From contig NZ_CP024768.1 in assembly GCF_011395035.1 (NCBI RefSeq), forward strand, positions 2,145,286 through 2,209,285: a DNA stretch of 64,000 bases, read 5' to 3'. The position numbers and the translations under genes were made by a program. This DNA is from Pantoea cypripedii (GTDB lineage: Bacteria > Pseudomonadota > Gammaproteobacteria > Enterobacterales > Enterobacteriaceae). Positions within the stretch are counted from its first letter, which is position 1, and each line of letters starts with the position of its first letter. The notes beneath the pieces were generated by a model that was not told the origin of the DNA, did no database searches, and worked only from the letters and a program-made list of their open reading frames with translations. Below, one piece after another: positions 33,843 through 42,415 of the stretch.

Positions 33843-35330
33843 GTGTCCTCAGCTTATCAGGAACTTAGCCGCACTTTTCTGCGTCTGTCTCGCTTTGGCC
33901 ATTTAGGTGCCATCGCCGGTGTGGATATGCAAACCACCATGCCCGCCGGTGGTAGCCGCGCGCGTGGCGAGGCCATGGCCGAGTTGAGCGTATTTATGCA
34001 CGAACTGCTGACCGACAAACGTCTCGGTGGCGTGTTTGACGCCGCACAGCAGGAATCCCTCAACGATGTTGAGCAGGCCAACCTGACGGAAATGCGCCGC
34101 GCCTGGCAACAGGCGACTCTGCTTCCGGCCTCGCTGGTTGAAGCCAAATCGCTGGCGGGTTCCCGCTGTGAACACGCCTGGCGTCAGCAGCGTCCGGCGA
34201 ATGACTGGCAGGGGTTCGCCGCCAACCTGAAAGACGTGGTGAAACTCAGTCGCGAAGAAGCGCAGCTGCGCGCAGACGCACTGGGTGTCTCCCGCTACGA
34301 CGCGCTGCTTGACGTATTCGAACCGGGTATGACCAGTGCCCAGCTTGACCAGACCTTTGGTGATTTAAAAAGCTGGCTGCCGGAACTGCTGCAAAAAGTG
34401 GTGGCAAAGCAACAGCAGCATCCCGTCACCCCGCCCGTCGGTCCGTTTGCTATCGAATCGCAGAAACAACTGGGGTTGAGCCTGATGGGCATCCTCGGTT
34501 TCGATTTCAATCATGGCCGTCTCGACGTCAGCGCTCACCCTTTTTGCGGCGGTGTGCCGGAAGATGTGCGCATCACCACCCGTTACAATGAGAATGAATT
34601 CCTCAGCGCGATGATGGGGGTGATCCACGAAACAGGTCACGCCCGTTACGAACAGAATCTGCCCCAGCAGTGGCGCGGTCAGCCGGTGGCGCATGCCCGT
34701 TCCACTGCCATGCACGAATCGCAAAGCCTGTTTATGGAGATGCAGCTGGGACGCAGCCGCGAGTTTCTGCAACGTATCCAGCCCCAGGTGATTGCGCTGA
34801 TGGGCGATCAACCCGCCCTTGCCAGTGACAACTTTATTCGTCTGACACAACGAGTGAAGCCGGGTCTGATCCGTGTCGATGCCGACGAACTCAGCTATCC
34901 GGCACACGTCATTTTACGTTACGAGATTGAGCGTGCCTTGATTGAGGGCGAGATTGAAGTCGATGACATTCCGGCGCTGTGGGATGAAAAGATGCAGAAT
35001 GCACTCGGTATTGATACACGCGGTAATTATCGTGATGGCTGTATGCAGGATATCCACTGGACGGACGGTGCTTTTGGTTACTTCCCGACATACACACTCG
35101 GGGCGATGTATGCTGCACAACTGTTCCAGGCGGTGAAGCGCGCCATCCCTCAGGTGAGCGAGCTGATTCTCCAGGGTGACCTGCAACCGGTGTTTGACTG
35201 GCTACAACAGAATATCTGGCAGCACGGCAGCCGTTTCCCAACCGGGCAATTGCTGCTCAACGCCACCGGAGAAACCTTAAATCCGCACTATTTTCGCCAG
35301 CACCTTGAACAACGCTATCTGGCTGATTAA
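33843..35330 (+). CDS. Carboxypeptidase of the M32 (Taq) family
   Basis: Zinc carboxypeptidase with broad specificity, cytoplasmic, 495 residues as usual for M32. The zinc motif HETGH is at residues 262-266 (GVIHETGHARYEQ), with the supporting MHESQSLFMEMQ further on and GALRVDADE-like LIRVDADELSYPAH. The start is GTG 33843 with AAGGAG 7 bases upstream; it follows rstB by only 14 bp, so an rstAB-carboxypeptidase operon is likely. Ends at a clear terminator. Confidence 0.93.
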   Translation: MSSAYQELSRTFLRLSRFGHLGAIAGVDMQTTMPAGGSRARGEAMAELSVFMHELLTDKRLGGVFDAAQQESLNDVEQANLTEMRRAWQQATLLPASLVEAKSLAGSRCEHAWRQQRPANDWQGFAANLKDVVKLSREEAQLRADALGVSRYDALLDVFEPGMTSAQLDQTFGDLKSWLPELLQKVVAKQQQHPVTPPVGPFAIESQKQLGLSLMGILGFDFNHGRLDVSAHPFCGGVPEDVRITTRYNENEFLSAMMGVIHETGHARYEQNLPQQWRGQPVAHARSTAMHESQSLFMEMQLGRSREFLQRIQPQVIALMGDQPALASDNFIRLTQRVKPGLIRVDADELSYPAHVILRYEIERALIEGEIEVDDIPALWDEKMQNALGIDTRGNYRDGCMQDIHWTDGAFGYFPTYTLGAMYAAQLFQAVKRAIPQVSELILQGDLQPVFDWLQQNIWQHGSRFPTGQLLLNATGETLNPHYFRQHLEQRYLAD

Positions 35331-35337
35331 ACTGCGC

Positions 35338-35361
35338 GGCGGCCTTGCTGGCCGCCTTTTC
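35338..35361 (+). terminator. Terminator after the M32 carboxypeptidase gene
   Basis: GGCGGCC, loop TTGCT, GGCCGCC, then TTTT. It starts 7 bp after the stop codon. Confidence 0.88.
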
Positions 35362-35381
35362 CATTCCTTTACCTTCCTTTG

Positions 35382-35395
35382 TACATTCCGTTACA
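35382..35395 (+). promoter_or_regulatory. RstA box upstream of asr
   Basis: TACATTCCGTTACA differs at one fixed base from the published RstA box TACATNTNGTTACA. A possible -10 element, TATAGT, lies at 35438-35443, and asr starts at 35500. In E. coli, RstA activates asr at low pH. Confidence 0.8.
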
Positions 35396-35499
35396 CGCCG
35401 ATACCAATCCCTCACGGAAAGAATTCCTGCAATTTCATATAGTCATTTCACCGGCCCCGCAGTGGGCTACACATGAAAAAATAGTTCGAGGAATTTGCA

Positions 35500-35949
35500 A
35501 TGAAAAAATTATTTGCGCTGGTGATCGCCGCTGCTATGGGTCTGTCTTCTGTAGCTTTCGCAGCTGAAACCACTGCTACCCCGGCTCCGGCTGCTGCTGC
35601 AACCACTACCGCTGCACCGGTTAAACATAAAGCGACTACGCATAAACACAAGAAAGCCGCTGCTCAGAAAGCTCAGGCTGCCAAGAAACACAAAAAAGTA
35701 GCGAAGAAAAAAGCAGCGCCGGCCGCACAGAAAGCCCAGGCAGCTAAAAAACACCACAAAAAAGCAACCAAACCGGCTGCACAGAAAGCCCAGGCAGCTA
35801 AAAAACACCACAAAAAAGCAACCAAACCGGCTGCACAGAAAGCCCAGGCTGCTAAAAAACACCACAAAAAAGTAACTAAACCTGCTGCACAGAAAGCTCA
35901 GGCTGCTAAAAAGCACCACAAAAAAGCGACCAAAAAAGCCGCTAAATAA
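35500..35949 (+). CDS. asr: Acid shock protein Asr
   Basis: Periplasmic, highly basic protein strongly induced by acid. Signal peptide MKKLFALVIAAAMGLSSVAF-A is followed by an Ala/Thr/Pro stretch and then Lys/His/Ala-rich repeats built on AAQKAQAAKKHHKKATKP. There are four near-perfect 18-residue copies and one diverged copy; E. coli Asr (102 residues) has fewer, so this 149-residue protein has grown by repeat expansion. GAGGAA precedes the ATG. Under RstA-box control; followed by a terminator and then ydgU. Confidence 0.93.
   Translation: MKKLFALVIAAAMGLSSVAFAAETTATPAPAAAATTTAAPVKHKATTHKHKKAAAQKAQAAKKHKKVAKKKAAPAAQKAQAAKKHHKKATKPAAQKAQAAKKHHKKATKPAAQKAQAAKKHHKKVTKPAAQKAQAAKKHHKKATKKAAK
35652..35940. 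repeat. 54-bp tandem repeats inside asr
   Basis: From about 35724 the sequence repeats every 54 bp (motif CAGAAAGCCCAGGCAGCTAA) with very few changes: copies begin near 35728, 35782, 35836 and 35890, with an older diverged copy near 35664. The third-position identity shows recent duplication, so copy number may vary between strains. Confidence 0.85.
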
Positions 35950-35987
35950 GGTTGCCTCCGCGCGCCCGACCTTGCATTAATGATTGA

Positions 35988-36016
35988 AAACACCCGGTTC
36001 TGCCGGGTGTTTGTTT
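35988..36016 (+). terminator. Terminator after asr
   Basis: AAACACCCGG, loop TTCTG, CCGGGTGTTT, then GTTT. Some read-through into ydgU, 21 bp downstream, is possible. Confidence 0.85.
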
Positions 36017-36032
36017 ACTGGAGTAGCGGAAC

Positions 36033-36113
36033 ATGGTGCGTCGCTATCGCTTCGAAATCATTCTGATTGTGGTGATCCTGTGCGGCATTGTCGCAGCCAG
36101 CTTCTTTATTTAG
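36033..36113 (+). CDS. ydgU: YdgU, small membrane protein (26 residues)
   Basis: A 26-residue single-helix protein starting MVRRYRFEIILIVVILCGIV and ending AASFFI. It resembles E. coli YdgU (27 residues, starting MVGRYRFE), which also lies downstream of asr and is acid-induced. Basic N-terminus, membrane helix at about 8-26. GGAG lies 9-12 bases before the ATG. It probably needs read-through of the asr terminator for expression. Confidence 0.85.
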   Translation: MVRRYRFEIILIVVILCGIVAASFFI

Positions 36114-36229
36114 TCGTTGTAGCGTGCTGATTATCCCAATATTTCTCCCTATTTTACCGCTTACCGACTATAGTTATCGCTCAAGCGTGATGACCAAAAC
36201 CTCTACTTATTCTCGCCATTGAGAGAACT

Positions 36230-37036
36230 ATGCGCCTGGCTATCCTGTTATTTGTTGGTATTTTCAGTTTTAACCTCGCAGCACATGCCGATGATGAAGA
36301 CGGGCCAAGCCCGGACGAGATTAAAACGTTGTTTTTTGGCAAGGATCACCGCAAAGCCATCACCGATGTCAGCGCTGCGCCCTGGGATGCCATTGGTCAA
36401 CTGGAGACCGAAAGCGGCAACCTTTGCACGGCTACGCTGATTTCTGCCCATCTGGCATTAACCGCAGGTCATTGTTTACTGACTCCCCCTGGCAAGTTCG
36501 ATAAGCCGGTGGCGCTGCGTTTTATGGCGGGCAGCAAAGGCTGGCGCTATGAAATTCATGATATCGATGCGCGTGTGGAACCCTCGCTGGCACGCAAGCT
36601 GAAAGCCGATGGTGAGGGATGGATTGTCCCGCCTGACGCCGCCCCATTTGATTATGGTTTGATTATCCTGCACAACCCGCCATCAGCCATCACGCCGATT
36701 CCGTTGTTTGACGGTTCGCGTGGCGATCTGACAGACGCGCTGAAAGCCACAGGTCGTAAAGTCACCCAGGCCGGTTACCCGGAAGACCATCTGGATACGC
36801 TGTATTCGCACAGCGATTGTCTGATTACCGGCTGGGCGCAACGCGCGGTGCTGTCGCATCAATGCGACACCCTGCCTGGCGACAGTGGTTCACCGCTGCT
36901 GCTGAAGAAAGACGACGGCTGGCAATTAATTGCGGTACAAAGCTCCGCCCCTGCTCCTGCCGATCGTTACCGTGCGGATAACCGCGCCATTGCGGTCACT
37001 TCATTCCGCGACAGCCTGGAAACACTGGCCCAGTAA
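36230..37036 (+). CDS. ydgD: YdgD, periplasmic trypsin-like serine protease
   Basis: Secreted S1-family endopeptidase. Signal peptide MRLAILLFVGIFSFNLAAHA, then the triad His81 (LALTAGHC), Asp141 (PFDYGLIIL) and Ser219 (LPGDSGSPLL). Cys pairs (TAGHC with NLC, and DCLITG with HQC) can form disulfides. Length is 268 (273 in E. coli). It follows asr-ydgU on the same strand as in E. coli. Its substrate is unknown. A REP-like pair begins 3 bp after its stop. Confidence 0.92.
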   Translation: MRLAILLFVGIFSFNLAAHADDEDGPSPDEIKTLFFGKDHRKAITDVSAAPWDAIGQLETESGNLCTATLISAHLALTAGHCLLTPPGKFDKPVALRFMAGSKGWRYEIHDIDARVEPSLARKLKADGEGWIVPPDAAPFDYGLIILHNPPSAITPIPLFDGSRGDLTDALKATGRKVTQAGYPEDHLDTLYSHSDCLITGWAQRAVLSHQCDTLPGDSGSPLLLKKDDGWQLIAVQSSAPAPADRYRADNRAIAVTSFRDSLETLAQ

Positions 37037-37039
37037 ATG

Positions 37040-37091
37040 GGTCGGCATAAATGCCGCCCCTACATTTGTAGGGTGCGGATTCATCCGCACC
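37040..37091. repeat. REP-like head-to-head pair between ydgD and hrpA
   Basis: GGTCGGCATAAATGCCGCCC (37040-37059), CTACATTTGTAG, GGTGCGGATTCATCCGCACC (37072-37091). Same design and order as 6161-6212. It fills most of the convergent gap and may act as a transcript end. Confidence 0.78.
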
Positions 37092-37104
37092 TGGCAACGC
37101 GCTG

Positions 37105-40100
37105 TTAATTCATCTGCTCCATGGTCTGCAAAATGCGTTTGTCCGAAATCGGATAAGGCGTCCCCAACTGCTGGGCAAAGTAGCTGATACGCAACTCTTC
37201 CAGCATCCAGCGAATTGCCAGCACTTCAGCATCATCCTGACGTTGCGGCGGCAGCTTGTTACGCCAGCTTTGCCATGCCTGCTCCACCGCCTGCACTTTC
37301 AGCATGCGGGCGCGATCGCTGTGCGGATCCACCGGCAGTTTCTCCAGACGGCGCTCAATGCCCTGCAAATAACGCAGGGTATCTGCCAGCCGCTGCCAGC
37401 CGTTACCTGTCACAAAACCACGATACACCAGCCCGCTCATCTGATTCTTAATATCCGCCAGGGCCAGCGCCAGTGACATATCCACCCGGCCTTTCAGGCG
37501 TTTGTTGATATTGAAAACGCAGGTCAGGATCTGTTCCACCTGTTTCGCGATGGTCACCACCGTTTCGTTCAGCTCGGCGCGCACTTTGTCGCGCAGCTGT
37601 TCAAAGTTTTCCTGTTGCCACGCCGGGCCACCGGCTTCGCTCATCAGCTTATCCACGCCACAGGCGATGCAATCGTCAATCAGCTCCAGCACCTTGCCAT
37701 ACGGGTTAAAGTACAAACCAAGCTTGGCCTTGTTGGGCAGCTTCTCATGCAGATACTTAATGGGTGATGGGATGTTCAGCAGCAATAAACGGCGCTGGCC
37801 GCGCCACATCATTTTTTGTTGCTCCTGTTCGCTGTCGAACAGGCGAATCGCGACGCTATCTTTCTCATCCACCAGCGCAGGCCAGGCTTTGACCTGATAG
37901 CTCCCGCGTTTCTGCTCATAGCTTTGCGGTAAATCGCCAAAGCTCCAGATATGCAGACCACTCTGCTCCAGCCCGTCATCCGCCACTTTGGACAGCGTTT
38001 CCTGGACTTTGCCTTTCAGCAACAGCTTCAGCTGATGCAGGTCTTTGCCTTCCTGCAGCTTGCGGTTGTGTTCATCCACCACGCGGAAGGTCATTTTCAG
38101 GTGATCGGGCACCTGATCCCACTGCCAGGCTTCGCGATCAATGGTGACGCCCGTCATACGGCGGAACTCGCGTTCCAGCGCATCCAGTAACGGCAATTCC
38201 AGCGCGGCCACGCGTCCCAGGAAAGCTTCGGCATAGTTCGGCGCGGGCACCAGATTACGTCGTACCGGTTTCGGTAACGATTTAATCAACGCGATCACCA
38301 GTTCACGCCGCACGCCGGGGATCTGCCACTCGAACCCGGCTTCATCAACCTGATTAAGCAACGGCAGCGGGATATGTACCGTGACCCCATCGGCATCGGC
38401 ACCCGGTTCAAACTGGTAACTGAGTTTCAGCTTCAGGTTGCCCTGATGCCAGAAATTCGGGTAATCCAGCTGGCTGACCTTTTCCGCCCCATCTTTAATC
38501 AGCATCTGCTTATCAAAGCTGAGCAGATCAGGATTGTCCTTGCTGGCTTTTTTCCACCAGTTGTCGAAATGGCGTGCAGAAACGACGTCACTGGCGATAC
38601 GCCGATCGTAAAAGACAAACAGCGTTTCATCATCGACCAGGATATCGCGGCGACGCGATTTATGTTCCAGATCTTCAATTTCGCTGCGCAGCTTTTGGTT
38701 GTTGCGGAAAAAGGCGTGGCGCGTCTGCCAGTCACCTTCCACCAGCGCATGGCGGATAAATAATTCACGGCTGAGCGGCGCGTCAATTTGGCTGTAATTC
38801 ACCTTACGCGCCTGCACAATCGGCAAGCCATACAGCGTGACCTTTTCGGTCGCCATCACCGCGCCCTGGGCTTTCTCCCAGTGCGGTTCGCTGTAGCTGC
38901 GCTTGATCAGATGCTGCGCCAGCGGCTCGATCCACTCCGGATCGATGCGGGCAGCGATACGTCCCCACAGGCGGCTGGTTTCCACCAGTTCCGCTACCAT
39001 GGTCCACTTCGGCGGCTTTTTAAACAGCCCGGAACCGGGGAAGATAGAGAAACGGGCATTGCGGGCACCCGTAAACTCCTGTTTGTCAGCATCTTTCTGG
39101 CCGATATGCGAAAGCAGGCCACTGAGTATGGCGCAGTGAACTTCGCGATACGGTGCCGGTTCGCTGTTGACCGGCATCCCTTGCTCTCGCACCACCTGGC
39201 GCAGCTGGGTATAAATATCCTGCCATTCACGCACGCGCAGATAGTTGAGATAGTCGCTTTTGCATTGACGGCGGAACTGATTGCCCGACAGCGCTTTTTG
39301 CTGCTCTTGCAGGTAATTCCACAAATTAACAAACGCCAGGAAGTCGGACTCTTTATCCGCAAATCGCCGGTGTTTCTCGTCTGATGCCTGCTGTTTCTCC
39401 ACCGGACGTTCACGCGGGTCCTGAATCGAGAGCGCCGCGGTGATGATCATCGCTTCGCGCACACAGCCAAATTTCTGCGCTTCCAGCACCATGCGCGCCA
39501 GACGCGGATCCACCGGCAGTAACGCCAGTTGACGCCCGGACGCGGTCAGTTTGTAGTGCCCGTCTTCGTTGACGGTGATCGCCCCCAGCTCCTCCAGCAA
39601 CCTGACCCCGTCCTGGATATTACGTTTATCCGGTGCTTCAACAAACGGAAAGGCGTCAATATCGCCGAGGCCGAGCGCGGTCATTTGTAAAATAACCGAC
39701 GCCAGGTTGGTACGCAGGATCTCCGGATCGGTAAATTCCGGGCGGCTCAGAAAATCATCTTCTGAGTACAGGCGGATACAGATCCCTTCCGAGACACGGC
39801 CGCAGCGACCTTTACGCTGGTTAGCTGAAGCCTGGGAAATCGGCTCAATCGGCAGGCGCTGCACTTTGGTGCGGTAGCTATAGCGGCTGATACGCGCCGT
39901 GCCGGGGTCAATAACGTATTTGATACCCGGTACGGTGAGCGAGGTTTCCGCCACGTTGGTCGCCAACACGATGCGCCGTCCGCTGTGGGACTGGAACACC
40001 CGGTTCTGTTCCGCATTCGACAGCCGTGCATACAGCGGCAGAATTTCGGTATGGGGCAAATCACGCTTCATCAGCGCATCGGCGGTATCGCGGATTTCAC

Positions 40101-41001
40101 GCTCACCGCTCATAAAAATCAGGATATCGCTACGGCTTTCCTGGCCCAGTTCATCCACCGCATCAAAAATGGCCTGTAGCTGATCGCGATCGGTGTCTTC
40201 CGCTTCTTCAACGATGGGACGATAACGCACCTCCACCGGGAAGGTCCGGCCGGAAACTTCAATCACTGGCGCGTTGTTAAAGTGGCGAGAAAAGCGCTGC
40301 GGATCGATGGTGGCAGAAGTGATGATCACCTTTAAATCCGGGCGGCGCGGCAGCAACTCGCGCAGATAGCCAAGCAGAAAATCGATGTTCAGGCTGCGTT
40401 CATGCGCTTCATCGATGATGATGGTGTCGTACTGCAACAACAGGCGGTCCTGCTGAATCTCTGCCAGCAGGATACCGTCGGTCATCAGCTTCACCTGGGT
40501 GGTGTCACTGACCTGGTCATTAAAACGAACCTTGTAACCAATGCAGCCACCGAGCGATGTCTCCAGCTCGTCGGCAATACGGTTGGCGACAGTACGCGCA
40601 GCCAGACGGCGCGGCTGGGTATGACCAATCAACCCTTTCACCCCGCGCCCCAGCGTCAGGCAAATTTTCGGCAGCTGGGTGGTTTTACCCGAACCGGTTT
40701 CACCGGCCACAATCACCACCTGATGATCGCGAATCGCTTCGGCAATCGCCTGCTGCTTCTGGCTGACTGGCAGATTTTCCGGGAAAGTGATGCGCGGCGT
40801 CGCGGCCATACGCTGGGCGACGCGCTGCTCCGCCTGGCTGAATTCAGCTTCCAGTTCAGTGGCAATCCCCTGCTGTGCAGCTGGATTCTTCACTTTAGCG
40901 GCACCATGCAGTCGACGCTGTAGGCGCTGCCGGTCGCGCAGCATCAGTTTTTCGAGTCGCGTCCAGAACGGGGCTAAAGGAGAAGTAACGGTTGATGACA
41001 T
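37105..41001 (-). CDS. hrpA: ATP-dependent RNA helicase HrpA
   Basis: DEAH-box helicase that resolves stalled or collided ribosomes and acts in mRNA processing. 1298 residues, as in E. coli (1300). Walker A GETGSGKT at 100-107, DEAH at 197-200, SATI motif III just after, and QRKGRCGRV (motif VI) near residue 390. A winged-helix, ratchet and OB region follows, then a long C-terminal part specific to bacterial HrpA. ATG 41001 (MSSTVTSPLAPFW) aligns well. Monocistronic, divergent from azoR. Confidence 0.97.
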   Translation of the reverse strand: MSSTVTSPLAPFWTRLEKLMLRDRQRLQRRLHGAAKVKNPAAQQGIATELEAEFSQAEQRVAQRMAATPRITFPENLPVSQKQQAIAEAIRDHQVVIVAGETGSGKTTQLPKICLTLGRGVKGLIGHTQPRRLAARTVANRIADELETSLGGCIGYKVRFNDQVSDTTQVKLMTDGILLAEIQQDRLLLQYDTIIIDEAHERSLNIDFLLGYLRELLPRRPDLKVIITSATIDPQRFSRHFNNAPVIEVSGRTFPVEVRYRPIVEEAEDTDRDQLQAIFDAVDELGQESRSDILIFMSGEREIRDTADALMKRDLPHTEILPLYARLSNAEQNRVFQSHSGRRIVLATNVAETSLTVPGIKYVIDPGTARISRYSYRTKVQRLPIEPISQASANQRKGRCGRVSEGICIRLYSEDDFLSRPEFTDPEILRTNLASVILQMTALGLGDIDAFPFVEAPDKRNIQDGVRLLEELGAITVNEDGHYKLTASGRQLALLPVDPRLARMVLEAQKFGCVREAMIITAALSIQDPRERPVEKQQASDEKHRRFADKESDFLAFVNLWNYLQEQQKALSGNQFRRQCKSDYLNYLRVREWQDIYTQLRQVVREQGMPVNSEPAPYREVHCAILSGLLSHIGQKDADKQEFTGARNARFSIFPGSGLFKKPPKWTMVAELVETSRLWGRIAARIDPEWIEPLAQHLIKRSYSEPHWEKAQGAVMATEKVTLYGLPIVQARKVNYSQIDAPLSRELFIRHALVEGDWQTRHAFFRNNQKLRSEIEDLEHKSRRRDILVDDETLFVFYDRRIASDVVSARHFDNWWKKASKDNPDLLSFDKQMLIKDGAEKVSQLDYPNFWHQGNLKLKLSYQFEPGADADGVTVHIPLPLLNQVDEAGFEWQIPGVRRELVIALIKSLPKPVRRNLVPAPNYAEAFLGRVAALELPLLDALEREFRRMTGVTIDREAWQWDQVPDHLKMTFRVVDEHNRKLQEGKDLHQLKLLLKGKVQETLSKVADDGLEQSGLHIWSFGDLPQSYEQKRGSYQVKAWPALVDEKDSVAIRLFDSEQEQQKMMWRGQRRLLLLNIPSPIKYLHEKLPNKAKLGLYFNPYGKVLELIDDCIACGVDKLMSEAGGPAWQQENFEQLRDKVRAELNETVVTIAKQVEQILTCVFNINKRLKGRVDMSLALALADIKNQMSGLVYRGFVTGNGWQRLADTLRYLQGIERRLEKLPVDPHSDRARMLKVQAVEQAWQSWRNKLPPQRQDDAEVLAIRWMLEELRISYFAQQLGTPYPISDKRILQTMEQMN

Positions 41002-41243
41002 AGTGATGAGTTACCTGTTGTGGCAATGCTCCGGCACTGCCGGCCGGAAATACCGGCGGATTCAATCAATTAATGAGCGGCATCATAGCATAATTTGCCC
41101 CTGCCGCCCTGACTGTGCGTGCTGCCTTATTCAATAAATTCGAACATAGGTCTCGAAATATTGCGCTTTTACCCGGCCTTGAATCTTCGTAGAGTGTAAC
41201 GCATTGAGCGGTAAGCCTTCCGCGTAACAAACAGGAAAACACC

Positions 41244-41843
41244 ATGAGCAAAGTATTAGTTCTGAAATCAAGCATCCTTGCAGGTTACTCCCAGTCCAGC
41301 CAACTGGCTGATTTCTATGTTGAGCAGGCAAAGAGCAACGGTGATGACGTTACCGTTCGTGACCTGGCCGCTGACCCGATTCCGGTTCTGGATGGTGAGC
41401 TGGTTGGCGCGCTGCGTCCGTCTGATGCTCCGCTGTCTCCGCGTCAGCAGGAAGCACTGGCGCTGTCAGATGCGCTGATTGCAGAGCTGCAGGCTCATGA
41501 TGTGGTGGTTATCGCTGCGCCGATGTACAACTTCAACATCCCGACCCAGCTGAAAAACTACTTCGACCTGATTGCCCGTGCTGGCGTGACTTTCCGTTAC
41601 ACCGAAGCTGGCCCGGAAGGTCTGGTGAAAGGTAAACGCGCGGTGATCCTGTCCAGCCGTGGCGGTATCCATAAAGATACCCCGACTGACCTGCTGACCC
41701 CTTACGTTAAGCTGTTCCTCGGTTTCATCGGCATCACTGACGTGAACTTCGTGTTCGCAGAAGGTATTGCTTACGGTCCGGAAGTCGCGACCAAAGCAAC
41801 CAGCGATGCTAAAGACGCGATCAAAGAGATTGCTGCTGCGTAA
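41244..41843 (+). CDS. azoR: FMN-dependent NADH-azoreductase AzoR
   Basis: Flavodoxin-fold quinone and azo-dye reductase that protects against thiol and quinone stress. 199 residues with the FMN loop SSILAGYSQSSQLADFY near the N-terminus, APMYNFNIPTQLKNYFD (about 92-108) and SSRGGI (about 139). GGAAAACACC precedes the ATG. Divergent from hrpA as in E. coli. A strong terminator follows. Confidence 0.95.
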   Translation: MSKVLVLKSSILAGYSQSSQLADFYVEQAKSNGDDVTVRDLAADPIPVLDGELVGALRPSDAPLSPRQQEALALSDALIAELQAHDVVVIAAPMYNFNIPTQLKNYFDLIARAGVTFRYTEAGPEGLVKGKRAVILSSRGGIHKDTPTDLLTPYVKLFLGFIGITDVNFVFAEGIAYGPEVATKATSDAKDAIKEIAAA

Positions 41844-41864
41844 GCAAAACTGTGTCATCTTTTA

Positions 41865-41892
41865 GCCGGGCCTGAGCGCCCGGCTTTTTTTT
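41865..41892. terminator. Terminator between azoR and ydbL
   Basis: GCCGGGC, loop CTGAGC, GCCCGGC, then eight T. Ends azoR; the convergent ydbL ends 3 bp away. Confidence 0.93.
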
Positions 41893-41894
41893 GG

Positions 41895-42215
41895 CTATTT
41901 TTGCAGCCATTGTCCGTTAATTCCCTGCACATACTCGCCAGAACCGGCACGATTAACCAGTTTTTCTCCGGCGATACGCGCCACTTCACCGGTGGTTAAA
42001 TTATTCTGCTGTGCCACGCGCTGATATTGCTGAATCCGACCCTCATTGATGCGTTTTACCAGCGCCAGCGTCTCGCTGTCCTGCTGGCGCGCCGCAATGT
42101 AGCCACTCAGCGTTTCACCAACACGCCCCTGCTGGCGGGCCTGGTCGAGCGTCAGCGCCCAGGCAGAAGGCACCAGTAACAGCGCCAGTAGCAGGACGAT
42201 CCCTTTACGCTTCAT
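41895..42215 (-). CDS. ydbL: YdbL, DUF1318 periplasmic protein
   Basis: Secreted protein of 106 residues encoded with ydbH and ynbE; in E. coli it is proposed to help the YdbH-YnbE lipid-transport bridge. Signal peptide about residues 1-20 (MKRKGIVLLLALLLVPSAWA), then LTLDQARQQGRVGETLSGY, and a conserved end (GEYVQGINGQW). The TTG at 42230 is in frame, but ATG 42215 has GAGGAGGGG just upstream and matches E. coli. Last gene of ydbH-ynbE-ydbL. Confidence 0.93.
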   Translation of the reverse strand: MKRKGIVLLLALLLVPSAWALTLDQARQQGRVGETLSGYIAARQQDSETLALVKRINEGRIQQYQRVAQQNNLTTGEVARIAGEKLVNRAGSGEYVQGINGQWLQK

Positions 42216-42226
42216 CGTGCCCCTCC

Positions 42227-42415
42227 TCAAAATAAACCGCTCTGGTTCTTCAGCAGGGCTTCCACATCTTTATCCACTTTGATGTGAATTTCATGCTCGA
42301 TTTTTACATTCATATTGATGGTGATCGGCTCTTTCGGCGCAGCCACTTCGATACGCGGCACGCAGCCAATCAGCGGCAGTCCGGCTGCCAGCACCAGTAA
42401 TGCCCTCAGGCTCAT
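42227..42415 (-). CDS. ynbE: YnbE, outer-membrane lipoprotein
   Basis: A 62-residue lipoprotein with lipobox LIGC (Cys18) after MSLRALLVLAAGLP, followed by PRIEVAAPKEPITINMNVKI, nearly identical to E. coli YnbE. It stacks onto YdbH to span the periplasm for phospholipid transport to the outer membrane. Its ATG overlaps the ydbH stop (ATGA), so the genes are translationally coupled. Confidence 0.95.
   Translation of the reverse strand: MSLRALLVLAAGLPLIGCVPRIEVAAPKEPITINMNVKIEHEIHIKVDKDVEALLKNQSGLF

Noticed and set aside
35655..35940. CRISPR-like array from regular repeats
   Set aside because: The repeats are coding units within asr with no spacers.
38788..39384. 198-residue plus-strand frame inside hrpA
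   Set aside because: hrpA is a full-length conserved helicase on the opposite strand; no evidence for an overlapping gene.
41131..41331. Short frames in the hrpA-azoR gap
   Set aside because: They overlap the azoR start or run through the promoter region and lack ribosome-binding sites.
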